Positions 44,780-57,559 of a DNA stretch of 64,000 nucleotides are shown here, piece after piece. The notes beneath the pieces were generated by a model. That model was not told the DNA's origin, ran no database searches, and worked only from the letters and a program-made list of their open reading frames with translations. The stretch's first letter is position 1; each line of letters begins with the position of its first letter. The stretch spans positions 186,001 to 250,000 of the forward strand of contig NW_026570324.1 in the NCBI RefSeq assembly GCF_019649055.1. The letters run 5' to 3'. A program made the translations under genes and the position numbers. Source of the DNA: Paramacrobiotus metropolitanus. Taxonomy: Eukaryota > Tardigrada > Eutardigrada > Parachela > Macrobiotidae.

Positions 44780-47252
44780 ATGAGTACTCGTATCCAACCA
44801 TTACGCAATACCATGCAAGTGGCCATTCCTTCACGACCAAGCAGCACCTGCACCACAGCGGTGGATGCTTTCGATAAAGATCACCACCGCGCCGAGCTGA
44901 AGAAATTAATTAATCCGCTGCATCCCGGATTTCCCTGCGTCTTGACACAAGCATATTTGGGACGTGGTGGACAGACGGTAGCAGGAGTGTACGTTGCCGA
45001 GAATCCCGTCACCGGGGAACAGTATGCGGCTAAACTTTTGCCTGCGGACGACTGGAAGGTGATTAATGACACCGTCGCTGAATTCCACCATATAGGCAAT
45101 AAACACCATATAAATTTAGTGAAATATCATGGCATTAAGCTCAATATAGCTGTTCCCGGACGTGCTATGGGGACACAGGATGAGCTGTGGTTAATCATGG
45201 AGCTTTGCGAAGGTAAAATGCACTTCTACATTAAAAATTCTGCTCAATACAAAATTTTCAGTATGAGAATGGCGACTTGACAAACGTACCGAGCGTCGAC
45301 AGTCCATATTATCGATATCGTGCGATTCGATTATTGTGCATTGCTTATTGTTTAATGAATCTACTTTTGCGGTTTGCATATTTTGTAATTACAGTTTTAC
45401 GTACACGTTTTTTCTGAAAAGCCACCTCATTATTTGTGCGCATCGCATTATATGTATAATATGCATTCAAATATGAAAATTTTATATATGAATGGATAGC
45501 ATTTGTGTAATGTGTATCGTTCAATAATATGACGAATGTACTCGTACGAAGCACATAAATATACCGGACACTTTTGCAGAATACACCTTAAGAGAGCTGG
45601 CCAAGAGAAAACTGGCTTTTGAGAGAATAGTGGATATCGCTCAACAAATCCTCCGCGGTCTCCACCACTTGCACGTGAACAAGATTGTTCACCGTGACCT
45701 TAAGTGCCAAAACGTCCTAGTGGGCCTGGATGGCACTATAAAGCTAGCGGACTTCGGGCTGATCAAGAAACTAGAAGGGACCATGACCAAGACCAAGGAA
45801 TTGCCAGCTGACAAGGGGACATACCTGTACATGGCCCCGGAAGTATTTGCGCCCACTGCAGAATGCAAGATAGGCCGGAAAAGTGACATCTGGAGCTTTG
45901 GGTGCCTGTTGAGCGAAATGATGACAGGAGATCTGCCCAAATATGCGATGAACTTTACAAATGATGCGCAGATTGTGTATCACATTGGTGTTGAGAAAAA
46001 AGGTCCTCTTTTTCCAGCGGAGAACCTGCTGCATCGCTTCTCCTCAGACCAGATTCAGTTTCTGGAACAGATATTTTGGCAGTGCACTGCCACGGAGCCG
46101 CGTGAGCGGCCCCACGCCTCAGACTTACTCAAATATTTCGAAACTGGCATTGTCGCAGCCAAACCGGTACGATCAGCTATTAATTTTAGTGAGTGTTGTA
46201 CGAAGCACCATAATTATCGGTACTGCACAGTGCAGTCATATTTATTAATTATTACTACTTCAAGTAGATACTTTATGCACCTTAATGCATTCATAATTAA
46301 ATAACTTAGATAAAGATTTGATATTTCTTTCTACATAGAAAGCTGATGTGGATGCTTTGGCCCGTGCGCTTCATTCGTGGGATATCAGCAATGACAACCG
46401 ACGCACCGTGACGCAATCATTATCCTTCGACGGTGGCGGTGGACTATTGAGCAGCGCGCGATCGCTGTTGGCGGATGCCCGCCGAATGAAGGAAAATCCA
46501 TTTCCCGAGCAAGATGTGGCCAAGTTAGTTTCAGCTGATTCTTTACAGTAATTGCAAAAGTTCGTTGTAATTACTTATAATTAAACGTAGGTTTCGCTGT
46601 TTGCCGTTTGAGCACGACCGCTACATCATCGTTCATACAAAGGACGCGAAAACGTACGCATACCACAATTGAATTCCGTTAGCCTCTTCTATTTCTCATA
46701 ATCTTTTTTACCCATATAGGTTCATCTCGCAGTTCACCAGCACGCAACGTAACCCGACATCCGGCCGCATCCCTGTCGGTATTTTGGTGGAATCGTTAGA
46801 CAGTGACCTTTTACAACACGCAGACAGAGCAGAGTAAGGTTTAAACACATCTAACATATATAAAAATGGGCTGGTACTTTATTTGTCGCTACAGAACCGA
46901 AATTCGTATGGGTACGCTGGATATCATGAAAGGTCACGCGTTCGACACAATGTTCGTTTGGCCCAACGGGGCTCGTCGCGAAGACATGTGGACCAGGAAG
47001 GATCAGTTGGAAGGGGCGTTTTCTCTTTCGGCCGTTCAACTGATCGTGGTCGGTCCAGTGCTGAACAGGGAATTTCAGGTACAGTACGCTCTAAGTCTGC
47101 AGCTATTGCAAAAGTCGGTGCTCTCGATCTTTATAGCTCTTTTTTTCTATATACAGCAAGCACGTAGCCGATGGAAACAGCTGATAGACGATGCCAAGGA
47201 GGCGAAACGCTTAGCCGGATTGCCGCCATCCGCCACCTGTCGCAGCGGATAA
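44780..47252 (+). CDS. Ser/Thr protein kinase E, MAP3K-like, with conserved C-terminal extension
   Basis: Seven exons: 44780-45212, 45580-46166, 46339-46523, 46591-46653, 46720-46833, 46895-47078 and 47157-47252, about 553 residues. Start MSTRIQPLRNT. Kinase motifs: LGRGGQTVAGVYVA, YAAK lysine, LIMELCEG, HRDLKCQN, ADFGL and YMAPEV, with SDIWSFGCLL after it. Linker FDGGGGLLSSARSLL. C-terminal region: FRCLPFEHDRYIIVHTKDA, GILVESLDSDL, MKGHAFDTMFVWPNGARRE, DMWTRKDQL, LIVVGP and RSRWKQL. Exon lengths are equal or within 3 bp of those of F throughout. Part of its exon 1 and intron 1 was copied to 42.8 kb. Predicted active and cytosolic, with no signal peptide or membrane segment. Confidence 0.9.
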
Positions 47253-49331
47253 TTGTCGCTGTAACTGTCTCGCCTTAGTATAACTAACCTCATTGTATCG
47301 AATTTCGATAGTTTTCCGAATTGGTCATGTGGAATGTTGCATTCCCGTACAAATCATACCAATTTTTACCTTTTTTATTTTATTTCATCGTTCTTCCTGT
47401 CGTTTTCGTTCGACTGGTTATCCGCATTACTTTTCGCATCAAACCACCATTACACATAGCTGGCCAGTTGTCAGCGCCAAAGTTTCAATCCAATGTCATC
47501 CTAGTGGTCTTCCTGCTGCAATTACAGCATTATAAAGTTGCAGCGGCCCGTCAAATTTTGTATCGCAATGACTAATGTTCAAGTGGGTCTTTGTGCCGAG
47601 TAAGTAATTGTTGAGTGATATACACGCAACAGTCATGACTAATGACTACTCGAGTAGTGAATATTATGTTTAGCGCCTTTTTTCAGGGTCAAAGCCGGAC
47701 ATGCAGAAAATAAATGCATAGCACGTAATAAACTTCATTTAACAGATGCTGTCTCCTGTATCTACCATATCTTAACGCCCATAACAATGCTGTAGTGAGG
47801 ACCCTAATTTTTTACCGCGAATGCCGTTTACGCAGCGGTATTGTGCGGTCTGAAGTCTGTACATAAATCATTTCACTACATCCATTAAAGAGTCTGTTAA
47901 ATATGTATGTAGCTAGATGTGCGCGAAAGTAAAGTTTTGACGGATAACTTCCGGCCGAGGCATTACATACTTTCAGCGCCTCGGAAATTTTCTCCGTTTG
48001 TACTTGTACAAGAATTGATTAATGAAGGTGAATGCACGGCGGTAGTTAGTGCGGATCACGTGACGCGTCGTTCTCTGAATATATTAATTTTCATTACGCC
48101 ACTCGGTGCACTGCCGTAAACACTCACGCAAGTATTATTACTGATGCTCTGAAACCGTTGGTCCGTGGTGGCAGTGAAATGCCAAATCCAAGTACGCAAT
48201 CGTACTGTACACTGAATGCTTTACTCTACACAACTAAATGAACTGGTACTATGCTTGCCTATGAACTGGTACTATGCTTTACTGTATGAACTGCTACTTG
48301 TAGATGTTACCGGCTTTTAGCGGCTGTATGAGGTGCTACAATGCACAGTACAGCATCGCTGCAAAAGTTCAAATGTCTGTCCGCTACAAATACCCAGATC
48401 CTGCCAAAACAAGCATGGTGGTAAAGTATACAGAGTGACACACATCCAGCATTCGTACACAAAGTGCTGATACGGCAGCCTCAAGACTAATTAATTCTGC
48501 CATTATTTATTTTAATAATTCTGTACCGATATCGCACTGGCCAATCAGATACGGACACTTGTAGATAAGCTTCACGGTTGCCGGTAGATGCAGGGCTGAA
48601 TAGTGAATACCTTAGTCTCGAAAAGAAGACTGTTTTCCGGCAATATGTAGTAGAAGCTTCTGGAAATGTCTAGTAATCGGTCATGGTTCGGATTCGAGTG
48701 GAATGCATCAGCCGATCATGTGAGAACAAACTGCTCGCGTGCCATATACTTGTTAACAGTTACTTGTAGCTGCTGATAGCGCGTCTACTGTTTCCGTATT
48801 TTGACTTTTCGGCCTAGTCAGCAGCCGGCGTGGAGCATGTTGGTAAACACACTATGGAGTACTTGTACCGATTTTCTTCACATGCGCGTACAGTACAGCT
48901 GCTGAGCAGCATCTGATACTGTATGCTGTGCTCGGTGTGCTGCTTGCTGAACCAACTTTTAAATTTTATTTTCTTCTGAGCGTGCTAAGCCATTAGCACG
49001 AGACGTGGATATGTTGAGAATAATGGAACAGTGTAGTGACTGTAGTCCACATCGATAAGCAGCTGCTGTGGAGGTCCATTTAGATAAGCCATGGATGCTC
49101 GGGTTTCCACTCTAACACCACGTTGACCATCGCATGCGATTATTATACCACCAAAGTTTCTTATTTGTGCCACCTGCTACAATTATTCGCTTAACCAGAA
49201 TTACTGCCAATTACGATGAGTACTTGTATACGTCGATCGTCGCATGCGATTAATTTTAGTATGCCACCCATGTTGTTTAGTTGTGCCACCGATGCTAATT
49301 ATTTGTTAAATCAGTAACACTTTCCATTACA
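47253..49331 (+). repeat. Kinase E 3' flank and kinase F 5' flank
   Basis: The first ~450 bp match the 3' flank of kinase C (TTTAGCGCCTTTTTTCAGGG block). From about 47.9 kb the sequence repeats, diverged, the 43.5-44.8 kb flank of kinase E. A direct duplication CATGCGATTA near 49135 and 49245 and a TGAACTGGTACTATGCTT tandem near 48240 lie within. No gene recognised. Confidence 0.65.
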
Positions 49332-52331
49332 ATGAGCACTCGTACCAAACCATTACGCAACACCACGCATGTTGCCATTCCTTCACGACCGAGAACCTCC
49401 ACGAAAGCGATGGATGCTTGGGATAAAGATCATCACCACGCCGAGCTGAAGGAACTACTTCGTCCGCTGCATCCCGGATTTATCTGCGTCCTGACCAAGA
49501 CATTTTTGGGATGTGGTGGACAGACAGTAGTCGGGGTGTACGTTGCAGAGAATCTGGCAACCGGGGAGAAGTATGCGGCGAAACGCTTACCAGCAGATGA
49601 TCCGAAAGTGGTGGAAGACACCATTACAGAATACCGCCTTATACACAATATACAGCATCCGAATTTAGTTAGATATTATGGAATTGAGCTTAATATAACT
49701 GTCCCCGGGCCATATGTCATGGGACCACGGGATGAGCTGTGGTTAATCATGGAGCTTTGCGAAGGTACTACTATTATTATGAACTCTACTACCACTTACC
49801 AGTTAGTATTCTACTGCATAAAATTTTGGATACGAGTACGTACGTACGACTTTACAAACGCACCGAGTAAAATACTCACTTCCTTACAGACCACACTACT
49901 TTCCGTATTACTTATTATTTATATCATAATACTGTATTAAGGGATTTGAATATTGCACGCTGAGAGTTTATATTTCAATAAGCACATCAATGAAGCACAT
50001 TATCGCACGCTTATTAGTTATTTCCCCTTTTAACAATAACAATAAAGTCGTTTAGAAAAGACCCGAGGCGCATAGCTCGTAATTTACGGTAATACATAAG
50101 ACAAACGTAAACAGTATATTATTATTGACCTTTGCAGATTACACCTTAAGAGATATGGCCAAGAGAAATCTAAGTTTTGAGAAGATAGTGGATATCGCTC
50201 AGCAAGTCCTCCGCGGTCTCCACCATCTACACGAGAGAAAAATTGTTCACCGTGACCTCAAGTGCCAAAATGTCCTAGTGGGCCTGGATGGCACTATAAA
50301 GCTGGCGGATTTCGGGCTGATCAAGAAACTAGAAGGTACCATGACTAAGACCAATGAGCTACAGCCCGATACGGGTACGCTGCGCTACATGGCTCCCGAA
50401 GTACTCGATGGCACCAGCGGAGAGTACAAAATAGGCCGCCGAAGCGACATTTGGAGCTTCGGATGTATGCTGCCGGAAATGCTGACCGGGAAGGCTCCCG
50501 AATATGCCGTTGAATTTACCAACGTCGGCAAGGCAGCCATGCATATTATCGAAGGGAATGGTCCGCTGTTCCCGTCAGGACTATCCGATCGGTTCTCTCC
50601 AGAACAGATCCGGGTACTCCAACAGGTTTTTCGACGATGCATCGTCAAGGAGCCGACTAATCGGCCCCACGCAACAGACCTACTCAAAGATTTCGAAGGG
50701 GACTTTTTACAACTGAAGCCGGTAAGATGAATTACGATAAATACAAATAGCAGGCAGCAGCAGTTAATATTTCCATGTATTATTTACGAGTTAGTACTAG
50801 GTACAAAATATGCTACGGCGGCTACGCTGATCAGCTTTTCTATAGTCGACCCAGGGCTATGTTGATTTTATTTCGTTTTGTTATTTTTACTATCGTGTTC
50901 CCGCTTTTTTAGATATGCAGAATTGATGTTTACTGCATTCGCCTTCCAGTTTAATTAATTTTACCGTTAATTCTTGTTAGAGAACCGACGTGGATGAGCT
51001 AACCCGCGCGTTGGATTCGTTTGTTATCAGCAACGACAATCGTCGCCCCGTGACGCAGCCAACATCTTTTGATGGTGGCGGCGACCTTTTGTGCAGCGCG
51101 CGGTCGCTTCTGATGGATGCCAGCAGAATGAAGGACAATCCCTTTCCCAAACGAGAAGTGGCTAAGTAATTCTTTCCGCTTCCTCATCTTGACTGCGGCA
51201 GTTTTCTGATTTATACTGGCATTAAACTGCAGGTTCCGCTGGCTACCGTTTGGGTTCGACCGCTACATCATGGTACATACAAAGGACGCAAAAACGTATG
51301 CAAAATCTCTTAAGAAAACCGTAGCGTTTGCTTCTGTGATTGTCAACTGTTGTTTCTTCATCCCACAGATTCATCTCACAGTTCATCAGTGGGCAGCGTA
51401 ATCCACTATCCAGCCGCGTTTCTGTCGGGATTCTGGTGGAGTCGTTGGACAGTGACCTTACGCTGTATGCACAAAGAGCAAAGTAAGGCTAAGAATGTTT
51501 AATGATAATATGTTTAAAATTTCGTCATTTTAATTAGTGTACAAGCTTGTCCCGTAATTTCCATCGCATCAGAACAGCGATCATTACAAATTTACGTGTT
51601 GCGCGTAAATCCGTACTACGGCGCGCCACGCCACACTGTTTAAACACGTGACCTGCATTTGGCTGGCTGGTGGCTTGGTACACGCCATATAACTCAATGA
51701 GAATAACAGTAACTCCCTGGCGTAAGATGGCTAAAAACGGTCGGTGTGGTAATGGACAATCTAACTACGGAGCGGATTTAGGCAATCAGATAAGCGTAGT
51801 GACGTGGCCATCGTTTCAAGCGCAAATTTCGCGCTAGCTGTACCTTTACGATGGAAATTACGGGACAAGCTTGTAAACATGTGAAAGCATACTGATATGT
51901 GCATTGGCTGTTGGCCTGTTGCCTAATAAAAATCATTATATGAAGACAGAAAAATTGCGTATAAAAATGATCACGTGTGATTGCAGAATTCACGCGGGTA
52001 CACTGGATGCGATGAAAGGTCACGCGTTGGACACATTGTTCGTGTGGCCCAACGGCGCGGCTCGCCGCGAGGATATGTGGACCATCAAAGATCAGTTAGT
52101 CAGGGTCTTCTCTTTTTCCGCCGCGCAGCTGATCATCGTTGGATCATTGGCATCGCCAGAATTTTTGGTATGTTGGACTTGATATCATGCTATTACGTTG
52201 GCTGTCGTATTATCTTGCCGCTGTTTTTTGTGCAGAAAGCACGGAGTCGATGGAAAGATCTGGTGCAGGACGCCAAAGATGCTCAGCGTCTTGTCGGAGC
52301 ACCTCCGTTTGTCGCCCACCGAAGCGCATAA
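49332..52331 (+). CDS. Ser/Thr protein kinase F, MAP3K-like, with conserved C-terminal extension
   Basis: Seven exons: 49332-49764, 50138-50721, 50981-51165, 51233-51295, 51369-51482, 51987-52167 and 52236-52331, about 551 residues. Start MSTRTKPLRNT. The glycine loop is LGCGGQTVVGVYVA, with Cys where its relatives have Arg. YAAK lysine, LIMELCEG, HRDLKCQN, ADFGL and YMAPEV are intact. The C-terminal region has FRWLPFGFDRYIMVHTKDA, GILVESLDSDL, MKGHALDTLFVWPNGA, REDMWTIKDQL, LIIVG and RSRWKDL. The C lobe (GNGPLFPSGLSDRFSPEQIR) is closer to C than to E although F and E are neighbours, hinting at gene conversion. Intron 5 contains a 332 bp MITE. Confidence 0.9.
51542..51873. mobile_element. TA-flanked MITE in kinase F intron 5
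   Basis: Perfect 25-bp inverted ends beginning CAAGCTTGTCCCGTAATTTC, TA at 51540-51541 and 51874-51875, 332 bp, non-coding. A relative of the flanking host sequence at 7003-7004 lacks the insert, which fixes the boundaries. Confidence 0.9.
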
Positions 52332-53510
52332 CCGTCCATTTGTCTACTATTATTGACGAACCGAACCATGGTTGTCTCATAGATCCTTGAACAATACTAT
52401 CCTCCTTCGTACTTTGTTAAAGTTTATCTAAAAGAATAATTATTGTCTTCTCCGAATGTTTTTACTGGGTTACTCCTCAGGATCAAAAAGGTTTCCGTAC
52501 AACACTTCTACACGTAGTACACTTTGACAAGTCTTCTACCAATACTGGCAATTTCCTGTACATGCTGCGCGTCCACGCATTAACGTAATGCTGATCCGCT
52601 GTTTCAAAAAATGGGTAGATCGCTTCCCTTGTGCCTTCCCAAGAAGCGTTTTTCCAGTAACATTAGTTCTAGCCTATGCCCTATGGTTGATGTTGTATCT
52701 GCATAACTGAGTCGTGACAGTTGACAATATTTAATACACCAAAAAAACTTTGCTGAAGTACAGATTATATAACTAACAGCCACGCTAGTTCTTTGCGGAA
52801 ATTTTATTTAGTCCTGGGATCGCCTTGAAACAAGCAGACGAGAGATGAGTGCCGACTGCCGAGTGATCTAGCGACGAGCAAAAATTATACTGGCTTGACC
52901 AGTACAATTTGGAAAATGCCAAACATAACATTGTTCACGTCCTGTTATCCGCTAGCGCGCCCAGAATAGCAGCAACACCGTTGGCACTGCAGTCACATCC
53001 GGTTGCCTTATCACGGCAGTTGGCTGGTGTCCGGGGATTGACCAGCAAACACCACGATCTGTCGGTGCAGCGCTCGGTGCACAGCCAGTCTAGGAATAGA
53101 CACTTATAAGTAAACACTTAACCCTGAATTTCTTGAGGATCGCATTACTGTATTTTAGTTCTTGCTGCGTATGGCCACGTTAGCACGGCATAAATTGATG
53201 TACATTATACCCATTACCAGACATGCGTTTTGTAAAAATCGGGATCGGGTCTATCGTTTCTTTAACAGTCAAAACAGCGTTCACAATCACAAAAACTTAA
53301 CGAGAGAACCGAGAGAAATACGTTTAATGCGACGAATACCCTACCGATCTTTCCCAATCCGTCAACAATTGTGCCAAATGCGCTTGTTCCTGTAATAAAT
53401 ACAACGTGAACTGCCTAATCAAACAGTATTGTAAACAGAGGATTATCAGAAAGCCATTCACACAACCGAGAAAGATGCCTCGGCTGATACGACAATTAAT
53501 TTATTAATTA
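52332..53510. other. Intergenic between kinase F and astacin
   Basis: Convergent gene ends. Only short frames without domains. No repeat family recognised. Confidence 0.4.
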
Positions 53511-54990
53511 TCAGAATTTTAACTTAATGTTACCAGTCGTTGCTGCTGGCAAAGTGACTGCTAGGGTTGTCACAATCGGATTAGTAACAGAAACCGGCGT
53601 TGATGTGAAAGCGTCCTTGGTGTCGCACACGATTAGCGGTAGTTCCACTTTTTCCAAATTGTCATCGATGCAGCCGTACGCTCGCTGTATCTTCTGCTCG
53701 TCCAGCTTACTCAGTCCCCAACGTTGCCCCATTTTGGCCAAATGACCATACCGCGGGATCATCGCTGGCTGGTTCTTATTCACCGCAAAGTCCCATGGTG
53801 CATAGTGCATTATCGACTCCACATCATACTGCACGCCGTACGTGGACATGTTGGTCAGGATGCGGAAGTTCGGGTAGTACATTCCAGATTGCACGTGCGC
53901 CGGGAAGACTTGCACATGGATATCGCGATCCGGCCGGTTGTGTTCGTGGTAGAAGCCTAACGCGTGCATCAGCTCGTGGACGATGATGCCGCGTGTCAGA
54001 CACTGCTTTCCCAGTTTGATCTCGGTGGCGTTGCCGGGTGTTCGTCCTACGCGGGACATACACCTACAATTTATGTCCTGCTCATTACAACGTCCTGTTA
54101 TGTCCTGCTCATTACAACGTCCTCATTAATTGTAATGTCCTGCTCATTACAACTAATTACGACGAGAGGTGGAAGTGACTGCACTTGGACAGTGCTAAGA
54201 ATATGCCATGTTTTCTAATAATACGAGTAACAGTTTTGGTATCCAATTAGGAACATCAATGTAAAGATGCTGCACACGTTGTAAAAAACTCTTAAACGCT
54301 GCACTCTTCTTTACCTGCTAGTGTGCGGGGCTATGGAGATGTAGTCAGCTTCATTTGTGCGGGGCTTGAAGCTCAAACATTGTGTGCGTTGCTCTATATG
54401 ACGCATGGCGCTCTTTATTACATTCCACGCATCGACGCCTGCAATGCGAATTGAGAACTTCATTCAAAGTCATTTACAGAATAGATTATTGCAAATAAAG
54501 CGGTAAAACATACGCTAAAATAAGAGAGGTCCATCTCCCAAACAAATACGCTTATCATCGTTAAACTCATTGCTCATTTACCAAAACCCGGATGTATGAG
54601 ATATGGAATACATCTTCCGTTATTCGGCCAGTAGTTGTGGCTGAACATTTGACCGGTCTCACGCCCTCGCGCTGCCCAGTTATCGCTGTCATTTGCATCG
54701 TCGAGCCAGATGATGTCTCCGCTGGTTAGCGATTCTTCCGATTCCTCTATGGACGGATGAATACGCTGTCTCCAGTCTGCAAAAATGCACGATTCGTCTA
54801 ATCTGTTGAGAGACAGCGTTCATTACACCATATTGTAGCCGTACAAATGAGATCTGTAGTGAAGATGTACAACTCATTGGTGCTAGTTCAACCGGAAACT
54901 TAGAAGTTGCCGGAAGCTTAGAAGTTGCCGTTGTAATATTTACCTTTTGGTAATTCCTCACCGACTGCCAACTTGATATCGATCAAGCAG
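53511..54990 (-). CDS. Astacin-family zinc metalloprotease (5' end not found)
   Basis: Secreted endopeptidase of the M12A family. Exons on minus: 54990-54944, 54776-54582, 54438-54315 and 54063-53511. Exon 2 has the end of the propeptide and the start of the mature enzyme (GDIIWL, then NYWPNNGRCIPYLIHPGF). Exon 3 has the helix IKSAMRHIEQRTQCLSF and DYISIAP. Exon 4 begins RCMSRVGRTPG and contains the zinc site HELMHALGFYHEHNRPDRD and Met-turn SIMHY, so all ligands are present. A Thr/Val-rich tail of about 45 residues follows the catalytic domain; no CUB or EGF domain is seen. Phases join exactly (1, 1, 2). A signal-peptide exon must lie upstream; a hydrophobic frame at 55.2 kb does not join in phase. 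Confidence 0.85.
54072..54155 (+). repeat. ~25-bp tandem repeat in astacin intron
   Basis: Three copies of TGTCCTGCTCATTACAAC with short variable spacers, directly beside the acceptor of the last astacin exon. Confidence 0.9.
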
Positions 54991-55733
54991 CTAAGAAAGA
55001 CAAACGAATAAAGATATCCAAGCATTTTCTACCGTAAAAGTTTTAGTTAAGTATGTATGCAGATAAAAAACTAATAAAGACTATAATTCTATGATTTATG
55101 ATAGATCATCGATCGTTTAGAAAATGCTAGTGCTTCGTTAACGTCGGGCCAAAGCAAACGCTCAGTAAAACAAAACGCACCTCTGTACTTGCAGCGATGC
55201 CGCTTACGATTAGCGGGTACTTGATGATGAGGAACGAGATAACCTTTTGCTTTCTGACGTGCGATCTGCTAATGCAACGCAATATGTCTGTAATTGTAAT
55301 AGTTCCCAAAAACGTCTTCTGCGTCGAATTGTTTGCATTCTTCCGCTCGCAACCGTGTCCCCTCTCGTTGCCAGTAAGGAGCACTATCTGTAAAGGATGC
55401 TGATTTGAACGAGCAGATAAATACATGTATGTTGGTTTTTTGAAAACATCACCTTTAGTCCTTTACTGAGTATCTAATTCATTTACGTTAAACAGATATT
55501 GATAAAGTAATAGAACATATAAAAATTGACATGCGTGCTCCACTGCTTGTTAAGCGTCTGCAAGGCTGCATTGTGGTAACAGGCTAACAGCGATTAGCGA
55601 CAGATTTCATGGTGAATTTTGGTTCATCGTGCACACGCAAACTGGCGATAACAAACAAGCAAATGCTGATTACGGCGATATCGACCCGTAAAAGCTGAAA
55701 TCCACCTCTTTTGCATTTACCATTTTAATGTTG
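54991..55733. other. 5' side of the astacin gene
   Basis: A segment at about 55125-55185 (GCCAAAGCAAACGCTCAGTAAAAC) is repeated at 59095-59140. On minus it reads VRFVLLSVCFG, hydrophobic enough to be part of a signal peptide, but no ATG and no matching splice phase tie it to a gene. Confidence 0.4.
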
Positions 55734-56261
55734 TTAAAACATGCCTTTAATAGTGGCGATTGTCGCATGTGACAGAGTTTCTAAGCAGAGTACAAATCTC
55801 TGGGTTACGTATGCAATCGGAACAATAAGCAGAACATTAAGTACATATGCAATCGAAGCCATGAAAATGTCGCTTTGAAATACAACTTTCGGATCAGGCA
55901 GTATTGTGCGACACCGCAGAGACGCAGGCATTCCGCTTTTTCGTTATCCGTATGAGTAACCTTTCAAATGGTCAGATAGCTCCAATTAACATAGTTCCTC
56001 ACGGAGACGTATCCTGACTCTGGCACAGTGGTGTTTTGATCGAAGAAGTGGTCGCGATAACGCCATACCAGGCTCGTTGGTGGGAAGTAGTGACAGACGC
56101 CGTGCTCGGGCCTGTAGGAGCATTCCATGACAATGTCTTTCCCTCGTACGACGTGTTGCTTTGGTCCAGGAGGGACGTACACTTTGCCTGTTTCAAAAGG
56201 TAGAAGCATCACGAGAGCAGTAATTTCAGCAGGAATATACAGTAACCGGATTATGGTTTTC
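55734..56261 (-). pseudogene. Ig-like domain pseudogene
   Basis: Minus strand: MMLLPF, VPPGPKQHV, B-strand IVMECSY, FPPTSLVWRYRD, SVRNY, SYLTI. Then a TGA stands where relatives have an Arg codon. In the same frame beyond it come KVTHTDNEKAECLRLCG and LIRKLYFKA. The domain is otherwise complete, so this is a recently disabled member of the 57.6 kb family. Its 3' flank resembles that of the 62.8 kb copy (CAGAG.TTCTAAGCAGAG). Confidence 0.75.
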
Positions 56262-57410
56262 GTATTATTATATTTTCAATATTATTATATTTTTTTTGAG
56301 TATTATATATTTTTCAGTATTATTATATTTTCAAAGTCTACGAGTATAGTAAAGTACTGACCATGACCATTGTATCGGCCGTTCACATTGGAGATTCTTC
56401 GCATATGGATTTAATTTTTTATGCGTGATACATAATAATTACATATACTGTAGCGATAGAAGTTGTACAACCATAAGACCACCCAGTTATGATTCATCAA
56501 AGCGTTATGAATTTCTGTCCTTTTACCGGCTAGCTGTTCTTCTTCACAATTTCTAGAATTCAGTCTTGCATTCGCTTGTTACAGCTTGCATCAGCTTGAT
56601 TAGCTTGTTCCGCTTGTTAAACCCTTGTCTAAACCTTCCCTGTTTTGCATTGTTCTTGTCATTAAACATGCCGTGAACTTCCGTTTTTACGTTTGTTGCG
56701 TCGTTAAGTTAGTAAGAGCGTTCACGACCACACCGTTGCCGGTCGTGCCAACCTTTCATCCCAACAGCCCACACAACATCGTGGTACGGTCAACACGCCA
56801 ACCTACTAGAACGGCAGCCAGATCGGCTACTATTACAATACAACTGTATCCTTTTGTATTAGACCGTTTGGAACCCAGGGTGAGGTTTGTATATGACACG
56901 TATTATGCGGACATCGCACCACTACTCTGAACGTGTATAGCAATCGGTATTTAAGCATGCGCAGTTAGCAGAGTTGGAATAAGCTGTGGACTGCGCGTGT
57001 GGTATATACAGTCACCTACTTCCGCTTGGGACAAGCGGATAGTCGTGCTTAATGAACGTTACCGGAAACCCAGGGAGCTTGCGGAATGCTTGATCAACCA
57101 AACCGAATAACCCTAGCTGTACAGAACAGAGCAGGAACGGATTTCTTCCTAACTTTGAGTTCCAAGACGCTTAAAGAATTATCAACGGATTCCGTCCAAA
57201 TTTCCAGCTTCTGAAAGTTTGCAACGCGGAGAGCCGATTTTTAAAGAAATGACAGAGGTGCGTCACGTAGCCAAAGTCCTGGCTTCGCAACGCGGCGAAC
57301 CCATGTCTAGAATTGCGGACATGTACGTGCTCGTTACGCACTACTGTTAGCGTACAATTCGGAATAACAAAGTAAGAATCAGCCAGTCAGCCCGCAGTTC
57401 AAAAATTTAT
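56262..57410 (-). repeat. Duplicated flank (56985-57410 matches 63385-63900) with AT microsatellite
   Basis: An (ATT/TATT)n run lies at about 56265-56335. From 56985 on, blocks such as GGTATA(T/C)ACA, CACCTACTTCCGCT / CATCTACTTCCGCT, TTTCTTCCTAACT / CTTCTTCCTGACT and TTCAAACAGGA match 63385-63900 in the same order. No gene recognised. Confidence 0.65.
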
Positions 57411-57559
57411 TCAAACAGGAACATATCTAATGCATAAATCGGCAGCAAACCAAAGAAGTGCTTGTTTTGTATAAACATCCATGTTTTGTAGTCCTATCTG
57501 GTACGCGTAATACTGCGTGAGCCATCGCAAATACAGATTCGTAGTATCTAAGCAGCGCA

